A stretch of DNA of 64,000 bases from an uncultured Woeseiaceae bacterium (lineage in GTDB: Bacteria > Pseudomonadota > Gammaproteobacteria > Steroidobacterales > Woeseiaceae), in contig CAMYJB010000003.1 of assembly GCA_947258565.1 (NCBI GenBank), forward strand, positions 124,001 to 188,000, given 5' to 3'. The position numbers were made by a program, and so were the translations under genes. Shown here piece by piece: positions 33,269-42,227 of the stretch. Numbering within the stretch: position 1 is the first letter of the stretch; each line of letters begins with the position of its first letter. The notes under the pieces were generated by a model, which saw only the letters and a program-made list of their open reading frames with translations, had not been told where the DNA came from and ran no database searches.

Positions 33269-34609
33269 CTACCTTGCCCGGGCGAACTCGAGTCGCTGAC
33301 CGGCGATGTTCTTCGTCAGCTCACCATCACGATAGACGACCTCACCGTTGACAATGGTCGTGTCGATGGTTGCAGAAAACTCGTGGCCCTCAAATGGCGA
33401 CCAGTGACACTTGCACAGCAGGTTGGATTTCTCCACACGGAATGGCTTGCCGGGGTCGACGATGACGAGGTCCGCATACCAGCCTTCCCGCACGTAGCCG
33501 CGTTCGCGCACACCGAACAGATCGGCGGGCGCGTGACACGCACGTTCGACGATGAGTTCCGGGGAAATCTCGCCACGCGCCGCAAGATCGAAGAGTACCT
33601 GGAGCGCGTGCTGCACCAGCGGCAGCCCTGCCGGCGCCTTGAAGTAACTCTGCTTTTTCTCGCTCGCCGTGTGCGGCGCATGATCGGTAGCGATTACATC
33701 GATGCGCCCCTCGTTGAGTGCTTTCACGAGTGCCGCCCTGTCGTTCGCCGTCTTGATGGCAGGATTGCATTTGATACGCGTCCCGAGATCCTCGTAGCGG
33801 GACTCATCGAACCAGATGTGGTGCACGCACACCTCGGCCGTGATGCGTTTTTCCGATCGATGTGCTTTCGAAAACAGTGCCATCTCGATCGCGGTCGTAA
33901 GGTGCAGAACGTGCAGCAGTGCATCGAAGCGGCGCGCCAGCTCCACCGCCATGCTGGACGACTTCAGGCAGGCGGCCGCCGAACGAATCGCGGGGTGTTC
34001 CGACATGGGCACGGAATCGCCGTACTCGGCACGGGCCTTCGCCTCGTTGTCCCAGATCGTCGGCGAATGCTCGCAATGCGTCACCACCATGACCGGTGCG
34101 TGCTCGAAAATCCGCTCGAGAGCTGCCGGATCGTCAACGAGCATGTCGCCGGTCGACGCGCCCATGAATGCCTTGATGCCGCAGGCCTCGCCGATCTCGA
34201 GAGCCTTGATTTCCTCGATGTTGCGATTGGTCGCGCCGAGATAAAAACCGTAGTTCGCGGTGCACCGGTGCTCGGCCATCGCGTACTTGTCGGCCAGGCT
34301 CTGCCGCGTCGTGGTCTGGGGGTTCACGTTCGGCATGTCCATGAAACTGGTTATGCCGCCCGCAGCAGCGGCGGCTGATTCGGTTGCCAGGTCGCCCTTG
34401 TTGGTAAGCCCCGGTTCGCGGAAATGGACCTGGTCGTCGATCATGCCGGGCATGAGCAGGCTCCCCCCGGCGTCGATGATCTCGACGTCGTCAGGCGCGG
34501 TTATCGAGGGTGCGATCCTGCTGATTCGCTCGCCTTCGACCAGTACGTCGGCGTCACGTGTTTCGCCCTCATTAACAAGGCGTGCGTTGGTGATAAGCAG
34601 TTTGTTCAC
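33269..34609 (-). CDS. pyrC: Dihydroorotase-type amidohydrolase
   Basis: The 446-residue amidohydrolase of the class I dihydroorotase type closes carbamoyl-aspartate to dihydroorotate in pyrimidine synthesis. Metal-site landmarks are MIDDQVHFREPG, TSFMDMPN, VTHCEH and ATDHAPHT. In the first motif the usual HxH reads QVH, so one metal-ligand His is Gln; I recall the same DDQVHFREPG form in other bacterial dihydroorotases, so the protein may still be active. The start is GTG 34609, giving LLITNARLVNEGE as the first strand; longer frames add an unlikely basic leader. It is divergent from the threonine deaminase gene. Confidence 0.82.
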   Translation of the reverse strand: MNKLLITNARLVNEGETRDADVLVEGERISRIAPSITAPDDVEIIDAGGSLLMPGMIDDQVHFREPGLTNKGDLATESAAAAAGGITSFMDMPNVNPQTTTRQSLADKYAMAEHRCTANYGFYLGATNRNIEEIKALEIGEACGIKAFMGASTGDMLVDDPAALERIFEHAPVMVVTHCEHSPTIWDNEAKARAEYGDSVPMSEHPAIRSAAACLKSSSMAVELARRFDALLHVLHLTTAIEMALFSKAHRSEKRITAEVCVHHIWFDESRYEDLGTRIKCNPAIKTANDRAALVKALNEGRIDVIATDHAPHTASEKKQSYFKAPAGLPLVQHALQVLFDLAARGEISPELIVERACHAPADLFGVRERGYVREGWYADLVIVDPGKPFRVEKSNLLCKCHWSPFEGHEFSATIDTTIVNGEVVYRDGELTKNIAGQRLEFARAR

Positions 34610-34844
34610 TCGCCCGGATTCCGCGTAGACGCATCGCTGGCGTTCATTATGGAATGCTCGGGGCCCAAAAGCCACGGGATGGTCATTGTCGGGATCGATG
34701 GAGCGACTCGCCCGCATCGATGGCGGCCGTGAAACCGTCGAGTACCGGCGGGCCGCCCGTATTCCGGATCGGCGGGTCGTGATTCCGCGCAATTCACGGA
34801 AATTTTTGCGGCGCCTGCCCGGGTATGCGATAACCGGAACCCTT

Positions 34845-36377
34845 ATGCATGAAGCCGCCACTAGCACCGATGAATACCTCGAGCGGATCGCGAGCGCCGC
34901 CGTTTATGATGTCGCGCGCGAGACGCCGCTAGAGCTTGCGGAGAATCTTTCCGCTCGATTCCGGAACCGCATCTGGCTGAAGCGCGAAGACCTGCAGCCG
35001 GTCTTCTCGTTCAAGCTTCGCGGCGCCTACAACAAGATTGCCTCGCTACCCGACGAGGCCTTGCAGGCGGGCGTGATCTGCAGCTCGGCCGGCAACCATG
35101 CGCAGGGAGTGGCGCTGGCCGCCAAACGCCGCGGCGTACGCGCAGTGATCGTGATGCCCGTCACAACACCATCGATCAAGGTGGATGCCGTACGCTCCCT
35201 GGGCGGCGAAGTCATACTGCACGGCGACACCTACGACGATGCCTTCGCACGCGCGAGCGAACTGCGACAAGAACAGGGCTTGACGTTCATTCACCCGTTC
35301 GACGACCCCGACGTTATCGCGGGCCAGGCCACGATCGGCGTAGAGGTCATGAAGCAGGCAAGCAACCGGCCCGACGCGATCTTCGTGCCGATTGGCGGCG
35401 GCGGTCTCATTGCCGGCATCGCTGTCTACGTCAAGTCGCGGCACCCCGATGTCCGCATCATCGGTGTGGAGCCTGAAGACTCCGCCGCAATGCAGGCGTC
35501 GCTGGCTGCCGGCAAGCCGGTGACGCTGGATCACGTGGGCATCTTCGCGGACGGGGTAGCGGTGCGCCGCGTCGGCGACGAAACCTTTCGCCTCTGTGGG
35601 AAATATGTCGATGAAATCATCACGGTCGATACGGACCACGTCTGCGCAGCCATACAGGACATTTTCGAAGACACCCGGTCGATCGTCGAGCCAGCCGGCG
35701 GCCTCGCCATCGCGGGCGCGAAGAAATACATCGCCGATAACGATGTGTCGGATCAGGACCTCGTCGCGATCTGCTGCGGCGCCAACGTCAACTTCGACCG
35801 GCTCAGGCACATTGCGGAGCGTGCGGCAATCGGCGAGGAAAAGGAGATGCTGCTCGCCGTCGAAATACCGGAAGAACCCGGCAGCTTCCGCCACTTTTGC
35901 GAGGCGCTCGGACGCCGCAGCGTCACCGAATTCAACTACCGCTACAGCGACTCTGCAAACGCGCACATATTCGTCGGGGTCGAGCTGCGCCGCGGCCTGG
36001 CGGAGCGGCACGAACTCGTGGAGCAGCTTCAGGCCCAGGGCTACCGGGTCCGGGATCTGAGCGACAACGAGATGGCAAAACTCCACGTCCGTCATATGGT
36101 CGGCGGGCGCTCGCCGAACATTGCGAACGAGCGACTCTATCGCTTCGAATTCCCGGAACGCCCTGGAGCACTGCTTGATTTCCTGAATGCCGTCGGTACC
36201 GACTGGAACATCAGCCTGTTCCACTATCGGAATCATGGATCCGACTACGGGCGCATCCTCGCCGGCATCGACGTGCCCGAGAGCGACACCGCCGAACTCG
36301 AGGCACATCTCGCGGACCTCGGCTACGCGCACTGGGAGGAAAGCGACAACCCGGCCTACCGCATCTTTCTCGCCTGA
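34845..36377 (+). CDS. ilvA: Threonine ammonia-lyase, biosynthetic
   Basis: The 510-residue enzyme converts threonine to 2-oxobutanoate, the first step to isoleucine. The PLP lysine is in FSFKLRGAYN (K57), the phosphate-binding loop in IGGGGLIAG, and CCGANVNFDR follows. Two C-terminal ACT-like regulatory domains (about 325-505, LLAVEIPEEPGSF and YRFEFPERPGALL) mean it should be inhibited by isoleucine. The length matches the E. coli enzyme (514). ATG 34845 is chosen by homology; a longer open frame back to 34686 encodes an Arg-rich leader that I regard as noncoding. No other branched-chain genes are adjacent. Confidence 0.93.
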   Translation: MHEAATSTDEYLERIASAAVYDVARETPLELAENLSARFRNRIWLKREDLQPVFSFKLRGAYNKIASLPDEALQAGVICSSAGNHAQGVALAAKRRGVRAVIVMPVTTPSIKVDAVRSLGGEVILHGDTYDDAFARASELRQEQGLTFIHPFDDPDVIAGQATIGVEVMKQASNRPDAIFVPIGGGGLIAGIAVYVKSRHPDVRIIGVEPEDSAAMQASLAAGKPVTLDHVGIFADGVAVRRVGDETFRLCGKYVDEIITVDTDHVCAAIQDIFEDTRSIVEPAGGLAIAGAKKYIADNDVSDQDLVAICCGANVNFDRLRHIAERAAIGEEKEMLLAVEIPEEPGSFRHFCEALGRRSVTEFNYRYSDSANAHIFVGVELRRGLAERHELVEQLQAQGYRVRDLSDNEMAKLHVRHMVGGRSPNIANERLYRFEFPERPGALLDFLNAVGTDWNISLFHYRNHGSDYGRILAGIDVPESDTAELEAHLADLGYAHWEESDNPAYRIFLA

Positions 36378-36496
36378 ACGGTCCCTGCGTCGGGCCTCAC
36401 CCCCGACCGTGTGCGCGAACTTATTCCAAAAAGTGTGCAACCTTTGGGCGCCGCGGGGCATCTCATTATCAGGAAGGCCGATATTGCGGGTGCGTT

Positions 36497-36661
36497 ATGA
36501 AAGCCAAGGCAGCGATAGTTTCCGTGTTTGCGCTCGTGCTGGCGGCCGCCGTGGTCTGCGGCGAGCAACACCGCCTGCGAGTGGAAGCGGCCGTGGATGA
36601 TCATGCCGTGATCGATTCGCGGCATGTCGCCACGAAAGAGGTTGACGTAACAAACCGATAA
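36497..36661 (+). CDS. Small predicted secreted or membrane-anchored protein
   Basis: The 54-codon frame begins MKAKAAIVSVFALVLAAAVVCGEQ, a convincing signal/anchor segment with a possible lipobox-like AVVC, and ends KEVDVTNR. A strong terminator follows 30 bases after the stop. The ribosome-binding site is weak, and the frame could also be just the trailer of the ilvA transcript. I do not recognise a family. Confidence 0.5.
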   Translation: MKAKAAIVSVFALVLAAAVVCGEQHRLRVEAAVDDHAVIDSRHVATKEVDVTNR

Positions 36662-36690
36662 TCCCTTATGCTGTTTGTTTCGTACTGACT

Positions 36691-36719
36691 GGCGGTGGCG
36701 TTTGCCACCGCCTTTTTTT
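36691..36719 (+). terminator. Rho-independent terminator after ilvA / small ORF
   Basis: GGCGGTGGC, loop GTTT, GCCACCGCC and then seven T on the plus strand. It ends the ilvA-side transcript a few bases before the convergent helicase stop at 36727. Confidence 0.9.
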
Positions 36720-36726
36720 GCCGCTG

Positions 36727-38829
36727 TCAGCCCCACATTTCCCGCATTCTCGCCGCGACGTCGAGCTGACGGCCGGAAACGGCGGCCGCCTTCTGCGATC
36801 CCGACTCACTACGCCCATGCCAGCACTGTTTGAACGTGCCGAGCAGGGACTCCGTGACGAAACGGCTGCGCGCGCCGTAGACGTGCCGATCGCCGTCGCG
36901 AGCCTGCTGAGTAACGTGAAACCGAAGCGGGGCAACGAGCGTTAGCGATTGCTTCGCCCGTGTCATCGCGACATACAGGAGCCGCCTCTCTTCCTCGATC
37001 AGCTTCGGTTTGCCGGTTGCGAACTCCGACGGGAAATTGCCGTCGGTTACGTTGAGCACGTAGACCGCTTCCCATTCCTGCCCCTTCGCGGAGTGAACCG
37101 TCGACAGCACCAGGTAATCCTCGTCGAGCAGCGGGTCCCCTGCCAGATCGCCGGCGGCGCTCGGCGGATCCAGCGTCAACTCGGTCAGGAAGCGCTCCCG
37201 CGTGGGATAGCGGCCGGCTATCTGTTCGAGCTGCTCGATATCCGCTTCACGCGTTTCGATAGCGTCGTACAGGCGCTCGAGCTGTGGCCTGTACCAGTGC
37301 CGTACAAGCGCAAGCTGGCCATGCCAGCCATGGTCGTCGAATTCGGCTGCGGCCAGTGTCTCGAGCAGTCCACAGAAGCCCTGCCACTCCGGCCGCGCGG
37401 CTGCCGGTGCACGGAACGATCGCAGCGCGTCGACGTGGAACCCGGCGGCCGCAAGGTGACGGAAACATCGATGAGCGTTGCGCGGGCCCATTCCCGGCAG
37501 GAGCTTCAGTACCCGGAACGCGGCAACCTCGTTCTTGGGGTTTTCTGCCCATTTCATTATCGCCAGCACGTCTTTCACGTGTGCGGCCTCGAGAAACTTC
37601 AGCCCGCCGTACTTGATATAGGGAATGTTGCGGCGGACAAGCTCGATCTCCAGCCGGTCGCTGTGGTGCGAGCCCCGGAACAGCACCGCCTGGCGCTTCA
37701 GTTCCAGCCCCTCCTCACGGGCGGCAAGAACCGACTCGACGACGAACTCGGCTTCGGCGTCGCCGTCTTCGACCGTGACGTAACGCGGTTTAGCTCCCGC
37801 GGCAGTCTGCGACTGCAGGCTCTTCCGATACTGGCGCTCACTATCCGCGATCAGGATATTCGCGCTGTCCAGTATTGCCTGGGTCGACCGGTAGTTCTGC
37901 TCCAGCGTAACGACCCGGGCGGGCGGCGAATACCGCGCCGGGAAACCGAGGATATTCTCGACCTCTGCAGCCCGGAACGAATAGATCGATTGCGCGTCGT
38001 CGCCGACCACGGTCATGCCGCGGCCGTCGGGTTTCAGGGCAGCCAGTATCGTCGCTTGCAACAGGTTCGTGTCCTGGTATTCATCGACGAGTATGTGATC
38101 GAACCAGGAGCCGATTTCAGCGGCGAATTCTTCGTCGTCGACGAGGTAACGCCAGTAGAGCAGCAGGTCGTCATAGTCGAGCGCCTGGGTCTCCTGCTTC
38201 CGTTCGACGTAGTGCCGGAATAGCGAACGCAATTCATCCTCCCAGTCGCTGCACCACGGGTAGGCGTGCTGCAGTGTTTCCGGCAGCGGCTCCTGCGCAT
38301 TGACGCAACGCGAATAGAGGGCGAGGCAGGTGTCTTTCTTGGGGAAGCGGCGCGATTTCTTCGACAGGCCCAGTTCGTGCCGCACAACATCCATCAGGTC
38401 GGCCGCGTCACCGCGATCAAGCACCGAGAACCCGGGATCCAGGCCGAGATTGTGGGCAAACCGGCGCAGCAGGCGGTTCCCGACCGAGTGGAACGTGCCC
38501 GACCAGGGCAGGATGCCCGCCGGCAATTCGCCGCTGACCCTGTCCGCGAGCGCCTGCCGCAGTATCGACTCGACCCGGCGCGTCATCGCCAGCGCCGCGC
38601 GGCGCGTGAACGTCAGCAACAGGATCCGCCGCGTGTCGACGCCTTCGACCACGAGGTGAGCAACTCGATGTGCCAGCGTCATCGTCTTGCCGGTCCCCGC
38701 CCCTGCGATGACCAGTAACGGCCCGGCATTAAGCGCCGCGCCGTCCCGCCGCTCGCCATAGGTCGCGGCTTCCTGCTGCGCCGGATTCAGCGCGCCGAGA
38801 TAGTCGCTCCGGCTGCCGCTCGTCCCCAT
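36727..38829 (-). CDS. UvrD/Rep-family ATP-dependent DNA helicase, SOS-linked
   Basis: The 700-residue superfamily 1A helicase has Q-motif LNPAQQEAA, Walker A GAGTGKT, motif Ia LLLTFTRRAA, Walker B with LVDEYQDTN, motif III GDDAQSIYSFRAA, motif IV LEQNYRST, motif V VHSAKGQEW and motif VI YVAMTRAKQ. It should unwind DNA 3' to 5' in repair. It is a UvrD-like paralog rather than clearly UvrD, Rep or PcrA. GGGGAGG stands just before ATG 38829, and a CTGT-N8-ACAG site lies 17 bases upstream, which argues for LexA control. The divergent side holds the end of the alpha/beta hydrolase gene. Confidence 0.9.
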   Translation of the reverse strand: MGTSGSRSDYLGALNPAQQEAATYGERRDGAALNAGPLLVIAGAGTGKTMTLAHRVAHLVVEGVDTRRILLLTFTRRAALAMTRRVESILRQALADRVSGELPAGILPWSGTFHSVGNRLLRRFAHNLGLDPGFSVLDRGDAADLMDVVRHELGLSKKSRRFPKKDTCLALYSRCVNAQEPLPETLQHAYPWCSDWEDELRSLFRHYVERKQETQALDYDDLLLYWRYLVDDEEFAAEIGSWFDHILVDEYQDTNLLQATILAALKPDGRGMTVVGDDAQSIYSFRAAEVENILGFPARYSPPARVVTLEQNYRSTQAILDSANILIADSERQYRKSLQSQTAAGAKPRYVTVEDGDAEAEFVVESVLAAREEGLELKRQAVLFRGSHHSDRLEIELVRRNIPYIKYGGLKFLEAAHVKDVLAIMKWAENPKNEVAAFRVLKLLPGMGPRNAHRCFRHLAAAGFHVDALRSFRAPAAARPEWQGFCGLLETLAAAEFDDHGWHGQLALVRHWYRPQLERLYDAIETREADIEQLEQIAGRYPTRERFLTELTLDPPSAAGDLAGDPLLDEDYLVLSTVHSAKGQEWEAVYVLNVTDGNFPSEFATGKPKLIEEERRLLYVAMTRAKQSLTLVAPLRFHVTQQARDGDRHVYGARSRFVTESLLGTFKQCWHGRSESGSQKAAAVSGRQLDVAARMREMWG

Positions 38830-38845
38830 GGGGCCTCCCCGAAAT

Positions 38846-38861
38846 CTGTATTTTTATACAG
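38846..38861 (-). promoter_or_regulatory. LexA-box-like SOS operator
   Basis: CTGTATTTTTATACAG fits the gammaproteobacterial LexA consensus CTGT-N8-ACAG with an AT-only core and arms of six bases. It overlaps a TATAAA on the minus strand that would be the -10 box of the helicase gene starting at 38829. Binding by LexA is inferred from the match. Confidence 0.75.
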
Positions 38862-38886
38862 TACTGGTTTTATTTACAACAACGGA

Positions 38887-39780
38887 TCACGCGGCGGCGT
38901 GCAGGAAGTCCTCGATGGCCCCGGCCAGCGGCCCGGGCGCTTCGAAATGCACCATGTGCCCGCACGCCTCGATGATCCTCGTGCGGCTGTCCGGAAACGG
39001 GAGCGGTAGGGTGCCATCAGCCGGGCGTATGCCGATCGCTTTGAATACCGCGCTGTCCGCGCCCGCCACGAGCAGGACCGGCGCCGTCACGTGGCGCCAG
39101 CAGGCTTCAGCTTCGGCGCGCCGATACAGCACGGCATTGGGTAGTTTGTGAGCCGGATCGGCGCGCAGAACCAGGCCGTCCGGGCCCTCGACCGCCCATG
39201 CCTCGGCGACGAATCGCGCCTGTGCCGGGGATATCCTCGGACTGCGGCCGGCAATGTGCCGGGACAGTGCATCCATGCTGCCGAAGCGGGTGAATCCGGG
39301 CAGCTCGCGCGATCGCTGCAGCCATTCCCGGTAACGGGACGGTGCCTCCCCGGGCCGCGTATCGGCGAGCCCGAAGCCTTCGATGTTGACGAACGCGCGA
39401 ATGCGCTCCGGCATTGCACCGGCATACAGCCCACCGATATTGCCGCCCATGCTGTGACCGACGAGCCGGACCGGCGCCGTCGGGCTGTATTTCGACAGCA
39501 GGTCGTCGAGGTCGGCCAGGTAGTCCGGGAACCAGTAGCCCGCAGCACGATGTAAAGTCCTGCCGAAACCTCGCCAGTCGGGTGCGATCACGTGCCATGG
39601 CCCCGACATCGCGTCGACGACGAACTGGAATGTCGCCCCCGAATCACCCCAGCCGTGCAGGAATACGATCAATGGGTCGGCCGGATCGCCCCACTCGTGG
39701 ATGTAGTAATCGACATCGCGCACACGATGCACATTGCCGCGGACCGGAATACGCGCCGTGTAGGTTGAAATATCAGACAT
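38887..39780 (-). CDS. Alpha/beta-fold hydrolase
   Basis: The 297-residue soluble enzyme has the oxyanion loop HGWGDSGATF, nucleophile elbow GHSMGGNIG (catalytic Ser), acid in the GADSAVF region and catalytic His in CGHMVHFEAP. It probably hydrolyses an ester, epoxide or similar; the substrate cannot be assigned. It is co-oriented with the helicase gene downstream (58 bases between them), but the helicase has its own LexA-type promoter. It is divergent from the SLC13 permease gene. No signal peptide. Confidence 0.88.
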   Translation of the reverse strand: MSDISTYTARIPVRGNVHRVRDVDYYIHEWGDPADPLIVFLHGWGDSGATFQFVVDAMSGPWHVIAPDWRGFGRTLHRAAGYWFPDYLADLDDLLSKYSPTAPVRLVGHSMGGNIGGLYAGAMPERIRAFVNIEGFGLADTRPGEAPSRYREWLQRSRELPGFTRFGSMDALSRHIAGRSPRISPAQARFVAEAWAVEGPDGLVLRADPAHKLPNAVLYRRAEAEACWRHVTAPVLLVAGADSAVFKAIGIRPADGTLPLPFPDSRTRIIEACGHMVHFEAPGPLAGAIEDFLHAAA

Positions 39781-39843
39781 CGCTAATGCATCGTGGCATT
39801 ATCTGCCCACCAAGGGCAACGGATTACCTGTCGAACAGTTCGG

Positions 39844-42204
39844 ATGACGGTCGAGATCTTAATAGTTCTGGTCATTCTCGGCGTATCGCTGGTTCTGTTT
39901 GTCAGCGAAGTCATTCGCATGGACCTCGTTGCGCTGCTGGTGCTCTGCACGCTGGCAATCACCGGCCTGGTCGACGCAGAAGCCACCTTCGCAGGCTTCA
40001 GCAACAGCGCCGTGATCACCGTCTGGGCCATGTTCATCCTCAGCGAGGGCCTGACGCGAACCGGAATCGCCGACATCATCGGCAGGCAGGTCATGCGCCT
40101 GGCCGGCCGTCGCGAGATCGCGATGATCTTCGTCATCATGGTAACGGGCGCCGTGTTGTCCGCTTTCATGAACAACATCGGTGTTGCTGCCCTCATGTTG
40201 CCCGTCGTCGTCGATGTCGCGCGCAGAACGCGCATTCCTGCGTCCCGGCTGCTCATGCCGCTCGCGTATTCCACGCTGCTCGGCGGCCTGATGACGCTGA
40301 TCGGCACACCTCCGAACCTGCTCATCAGCGAGTCGCTCGCACTGGGCGGCTACGAGCCGTTCGAGCTATTCGATTTCACGCCGATGGGCAGCGTCATCAT
40401 GATCAGTGGCGTTTTGTTCGTAGCCCTGTTCGGCCGTCTGCTGCTGCCCAAGAAGAGGGGCGAGCGCGACAGGCATATCAGCCAGCGCAGCCTGCGTTCC
40501 CGCTACAAGCTGCACGAGCGAACCTTCCTGTTGCGGGTGCCGCGCGACTCGGTCCTGGTTGGCAAGACGCTTTCGGACAGCCGCATCGGCACCTCGACGG
40601 GCCTGATCATCCTGTCGCTGATCCGGGATGGCCGCAGCGAGACGCTGCCGAGCCGGCAGACCGTGCTGCGCGGCGGCGACGGTATCCTGGTGCAGGGCCG
40701 CGTCGATCAGTTCCGCGAACTGCGCCGCCTTAGCGACCTCGTTATCGAGCGCGAAGCGCCGGTGCTGAAATCCATGGTAGCGGCCAAGGTCGCTTACGCG
40801 GAAGTGACGATCACCGATGGTTCTTCACTGGTTGGCGAACTCGTCCGCCACGCCGGGTTTCGCAGCCGCTTCGATGTTGCCGTCGTCGGCCTGCTGAGAA
40901 AGAGCGGCTACCGGCTGACGAATCTCTCCTATGTTCCGCTACGAGCGGGCGACCGGGTACTCGTGCAGGGCGAGCTCGAGGCGATCGAGAGCCTCGAGAA
41001 GTATGCCGAGTTTACCGACGCCGAATTGCTGAGTTACGAACGCCTCACGGAGCAATACCAGACCGACGAGCGATTGTTCGTCGTTCGCATCCCCAAGAGC
41101 AGCGACCTCGCCGGGACGACCCTGGGCAAAAGCCGGCTGGCGGACGTCTTCGACTTCCGCGTGCTGGCAACGTTTCGGGAAGGCAAATTGCACGTCATGC
41201 CGCGGGGCGAAGACGTGCTCGAGGGTGGCGACCTGTTGCTGATCGAGGGTCAGCCTGCCGACCTCGATGTATTGCGCGGGTTGCAGGACCTGGAAATCGA
41301 TACCAGCGTACCCGCCAACCTGGGTGCGTTCGACTCGGAGCGCCTTACCCTCATGGATGCGACGCTCGACCCGCGCAGCAGTCTCGCGGGGCGCACCGTC
41401 GGCGAGCTGAATTTCCGCGAGCGCTATGGCATCGAGTTGGCAGGGATCTGGCGAGAGGGTGAAACCGTTGGCGCAGACCTCACTGACGAACGTCTGCAAA
41501 TCGGCGACGCCCTGTTGCTACTGGGGCCGCGCGACCGCCTGCAGCTGCTCGACACCGACTCGGACTTCCTGATCCTGACACCGCTCGGGCGCAAGCCGCC
41601 GGACACGCGGCGCGCGCCGGTTGCCGCCGCCATCATGCTCGGCGTTGTCGTGAGCGTTCTGCTCGGCTACGCGCCGATCTCGATAGCCGCCGTCGTGGGC
41701 GGTTCGATCATGGTCCTGACCGGCTGCCTGAATATGGAACAGGCCTATCGGGCGATCGACTGGCGCGCGATCTTCCTCATCGCCGGCATGCTGCCGCTGG
41801 GGACGGCGATGCAGACGACCGGTGCCGCCACATTCATCGCCGACCAGGTCATGGCGCTGCTCGGCGAGGCCGGACCCTGGCCCGTCATCATGGGACTCTA
41901 CATCGTCACGGCGATGGCGACGATGATCATCCCGACGGCGGCCCTCGTCGTCCTCATGTCGCCGATCGTCCTGTCCGCCATGTCCGATATGGGCTACGCA
42001 CCCGAGACGGCCATGATGGCCGTCGCGATGGCCGCCTCCGCGAGTTTTACCAGCCCGATCTCGCACCCCGCCAACATCCTGGTAATGGGCCCGGGCGGTT
42101 ACCGGTTCGTGGATTATCTGAAGGTCGGCGTACCGCTGACCATCGTCGTATTTATCGCAGTGATGATATTGTTGCCCTTCTTCTGGCCGCTGCAGCCCGT
42201 CTGA
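39844..42204 (+). CDS. SLC13-type permease with four RCK_C domains
   Basis: The 786-residue DASS/SLC13 transporter has membrane bundles at about residues 1-200 and 595-785. Signature stretches are FMNNIGVAALMLPVV, LIGTPPNLLI and, near the end, IIPTAALVVLMSPIV and SFTSPISHPANILVMGPGGY. The cytoplasmic middle contains four consecutive TrkA-C/RCK_C-like units, starting near ERTFLLRVP, VAYAEVTITDG, DERLFVVRIP and SERLTLMDATL, where relatives I know carry two. It likely moves a di-/tri-carboxylate or an inorganic anion such as sulfate with sodium or protons, gated through the RCK_C domains. ATG 39844 begins the first helix; an earlier in-frame start is less likely. Confidence 0.87.
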   Translation: MTVEILIVLVILGVSLVLFVSEVIRMDLVALLVLCTLAITGLVDAEATFAGFSNSAVITVWAMFILSEGLTRTGIADIIGRQVMRLAGRREIAMIFVIMVTGAVLSAFMNNIGVAALMLPVVVDVARRTRIPASRLLMPLAYSTLLGGLMTLIGTPPNLLISESLALGGYEPFELFDFTPMGSVIMISGVLFVALFGRLLLPKKRGERDRHISQRSLRSRYKLHERTFLLRVPRDSVLVGKTLSDSRIGTSTGLIILSLIRDGRSETLPSRQTVLRGGDGILVQGRVDQFRELRRLSDLVIEREAPVLKSMVAAKVAYAEVTITDGSSLVGELVRHAGFRSRFDVAVVGLLRKSGYRLTNLSYVPLRAGDRVLVQGELEAIESLEKYAEFTDAELLSYERLTEQYQTDERLFVVRIPKSSDLAGTTLGKSRLADVFDFRVLATFREGKLHVMPRGEDVLEGGDLLLIEGQPADLDVLRGLQDLEIDTSVPANLGAFDSERLTLMDATLDPRSSLAGRTVGELNFRERYGIELAGIWREGETVGADLTDERLQIGDALLLLGPRDRLQLLDTDSDFLILTPLGRKPPDTRRAPVAAAIMLGVVVSVLLGYAPISIAAVVGGSIMVLTGCLNMEQAYRAIDWRAIFLIAGMLPLGTAMQTTGAATFIADQVMALLGEAGPWPVIMGLYIVTAMATMIIPTAALVVLMSPIVLSAMSDMGYAPETAMMAVAMAASASFTSPISHPANILVMGPGGYRFVDYLKVGVPLTIVVFIAVMILLPFFWPLQPV

Positions 42205-42227
42205 AACGTCGATCGAGGAGGTATTCC

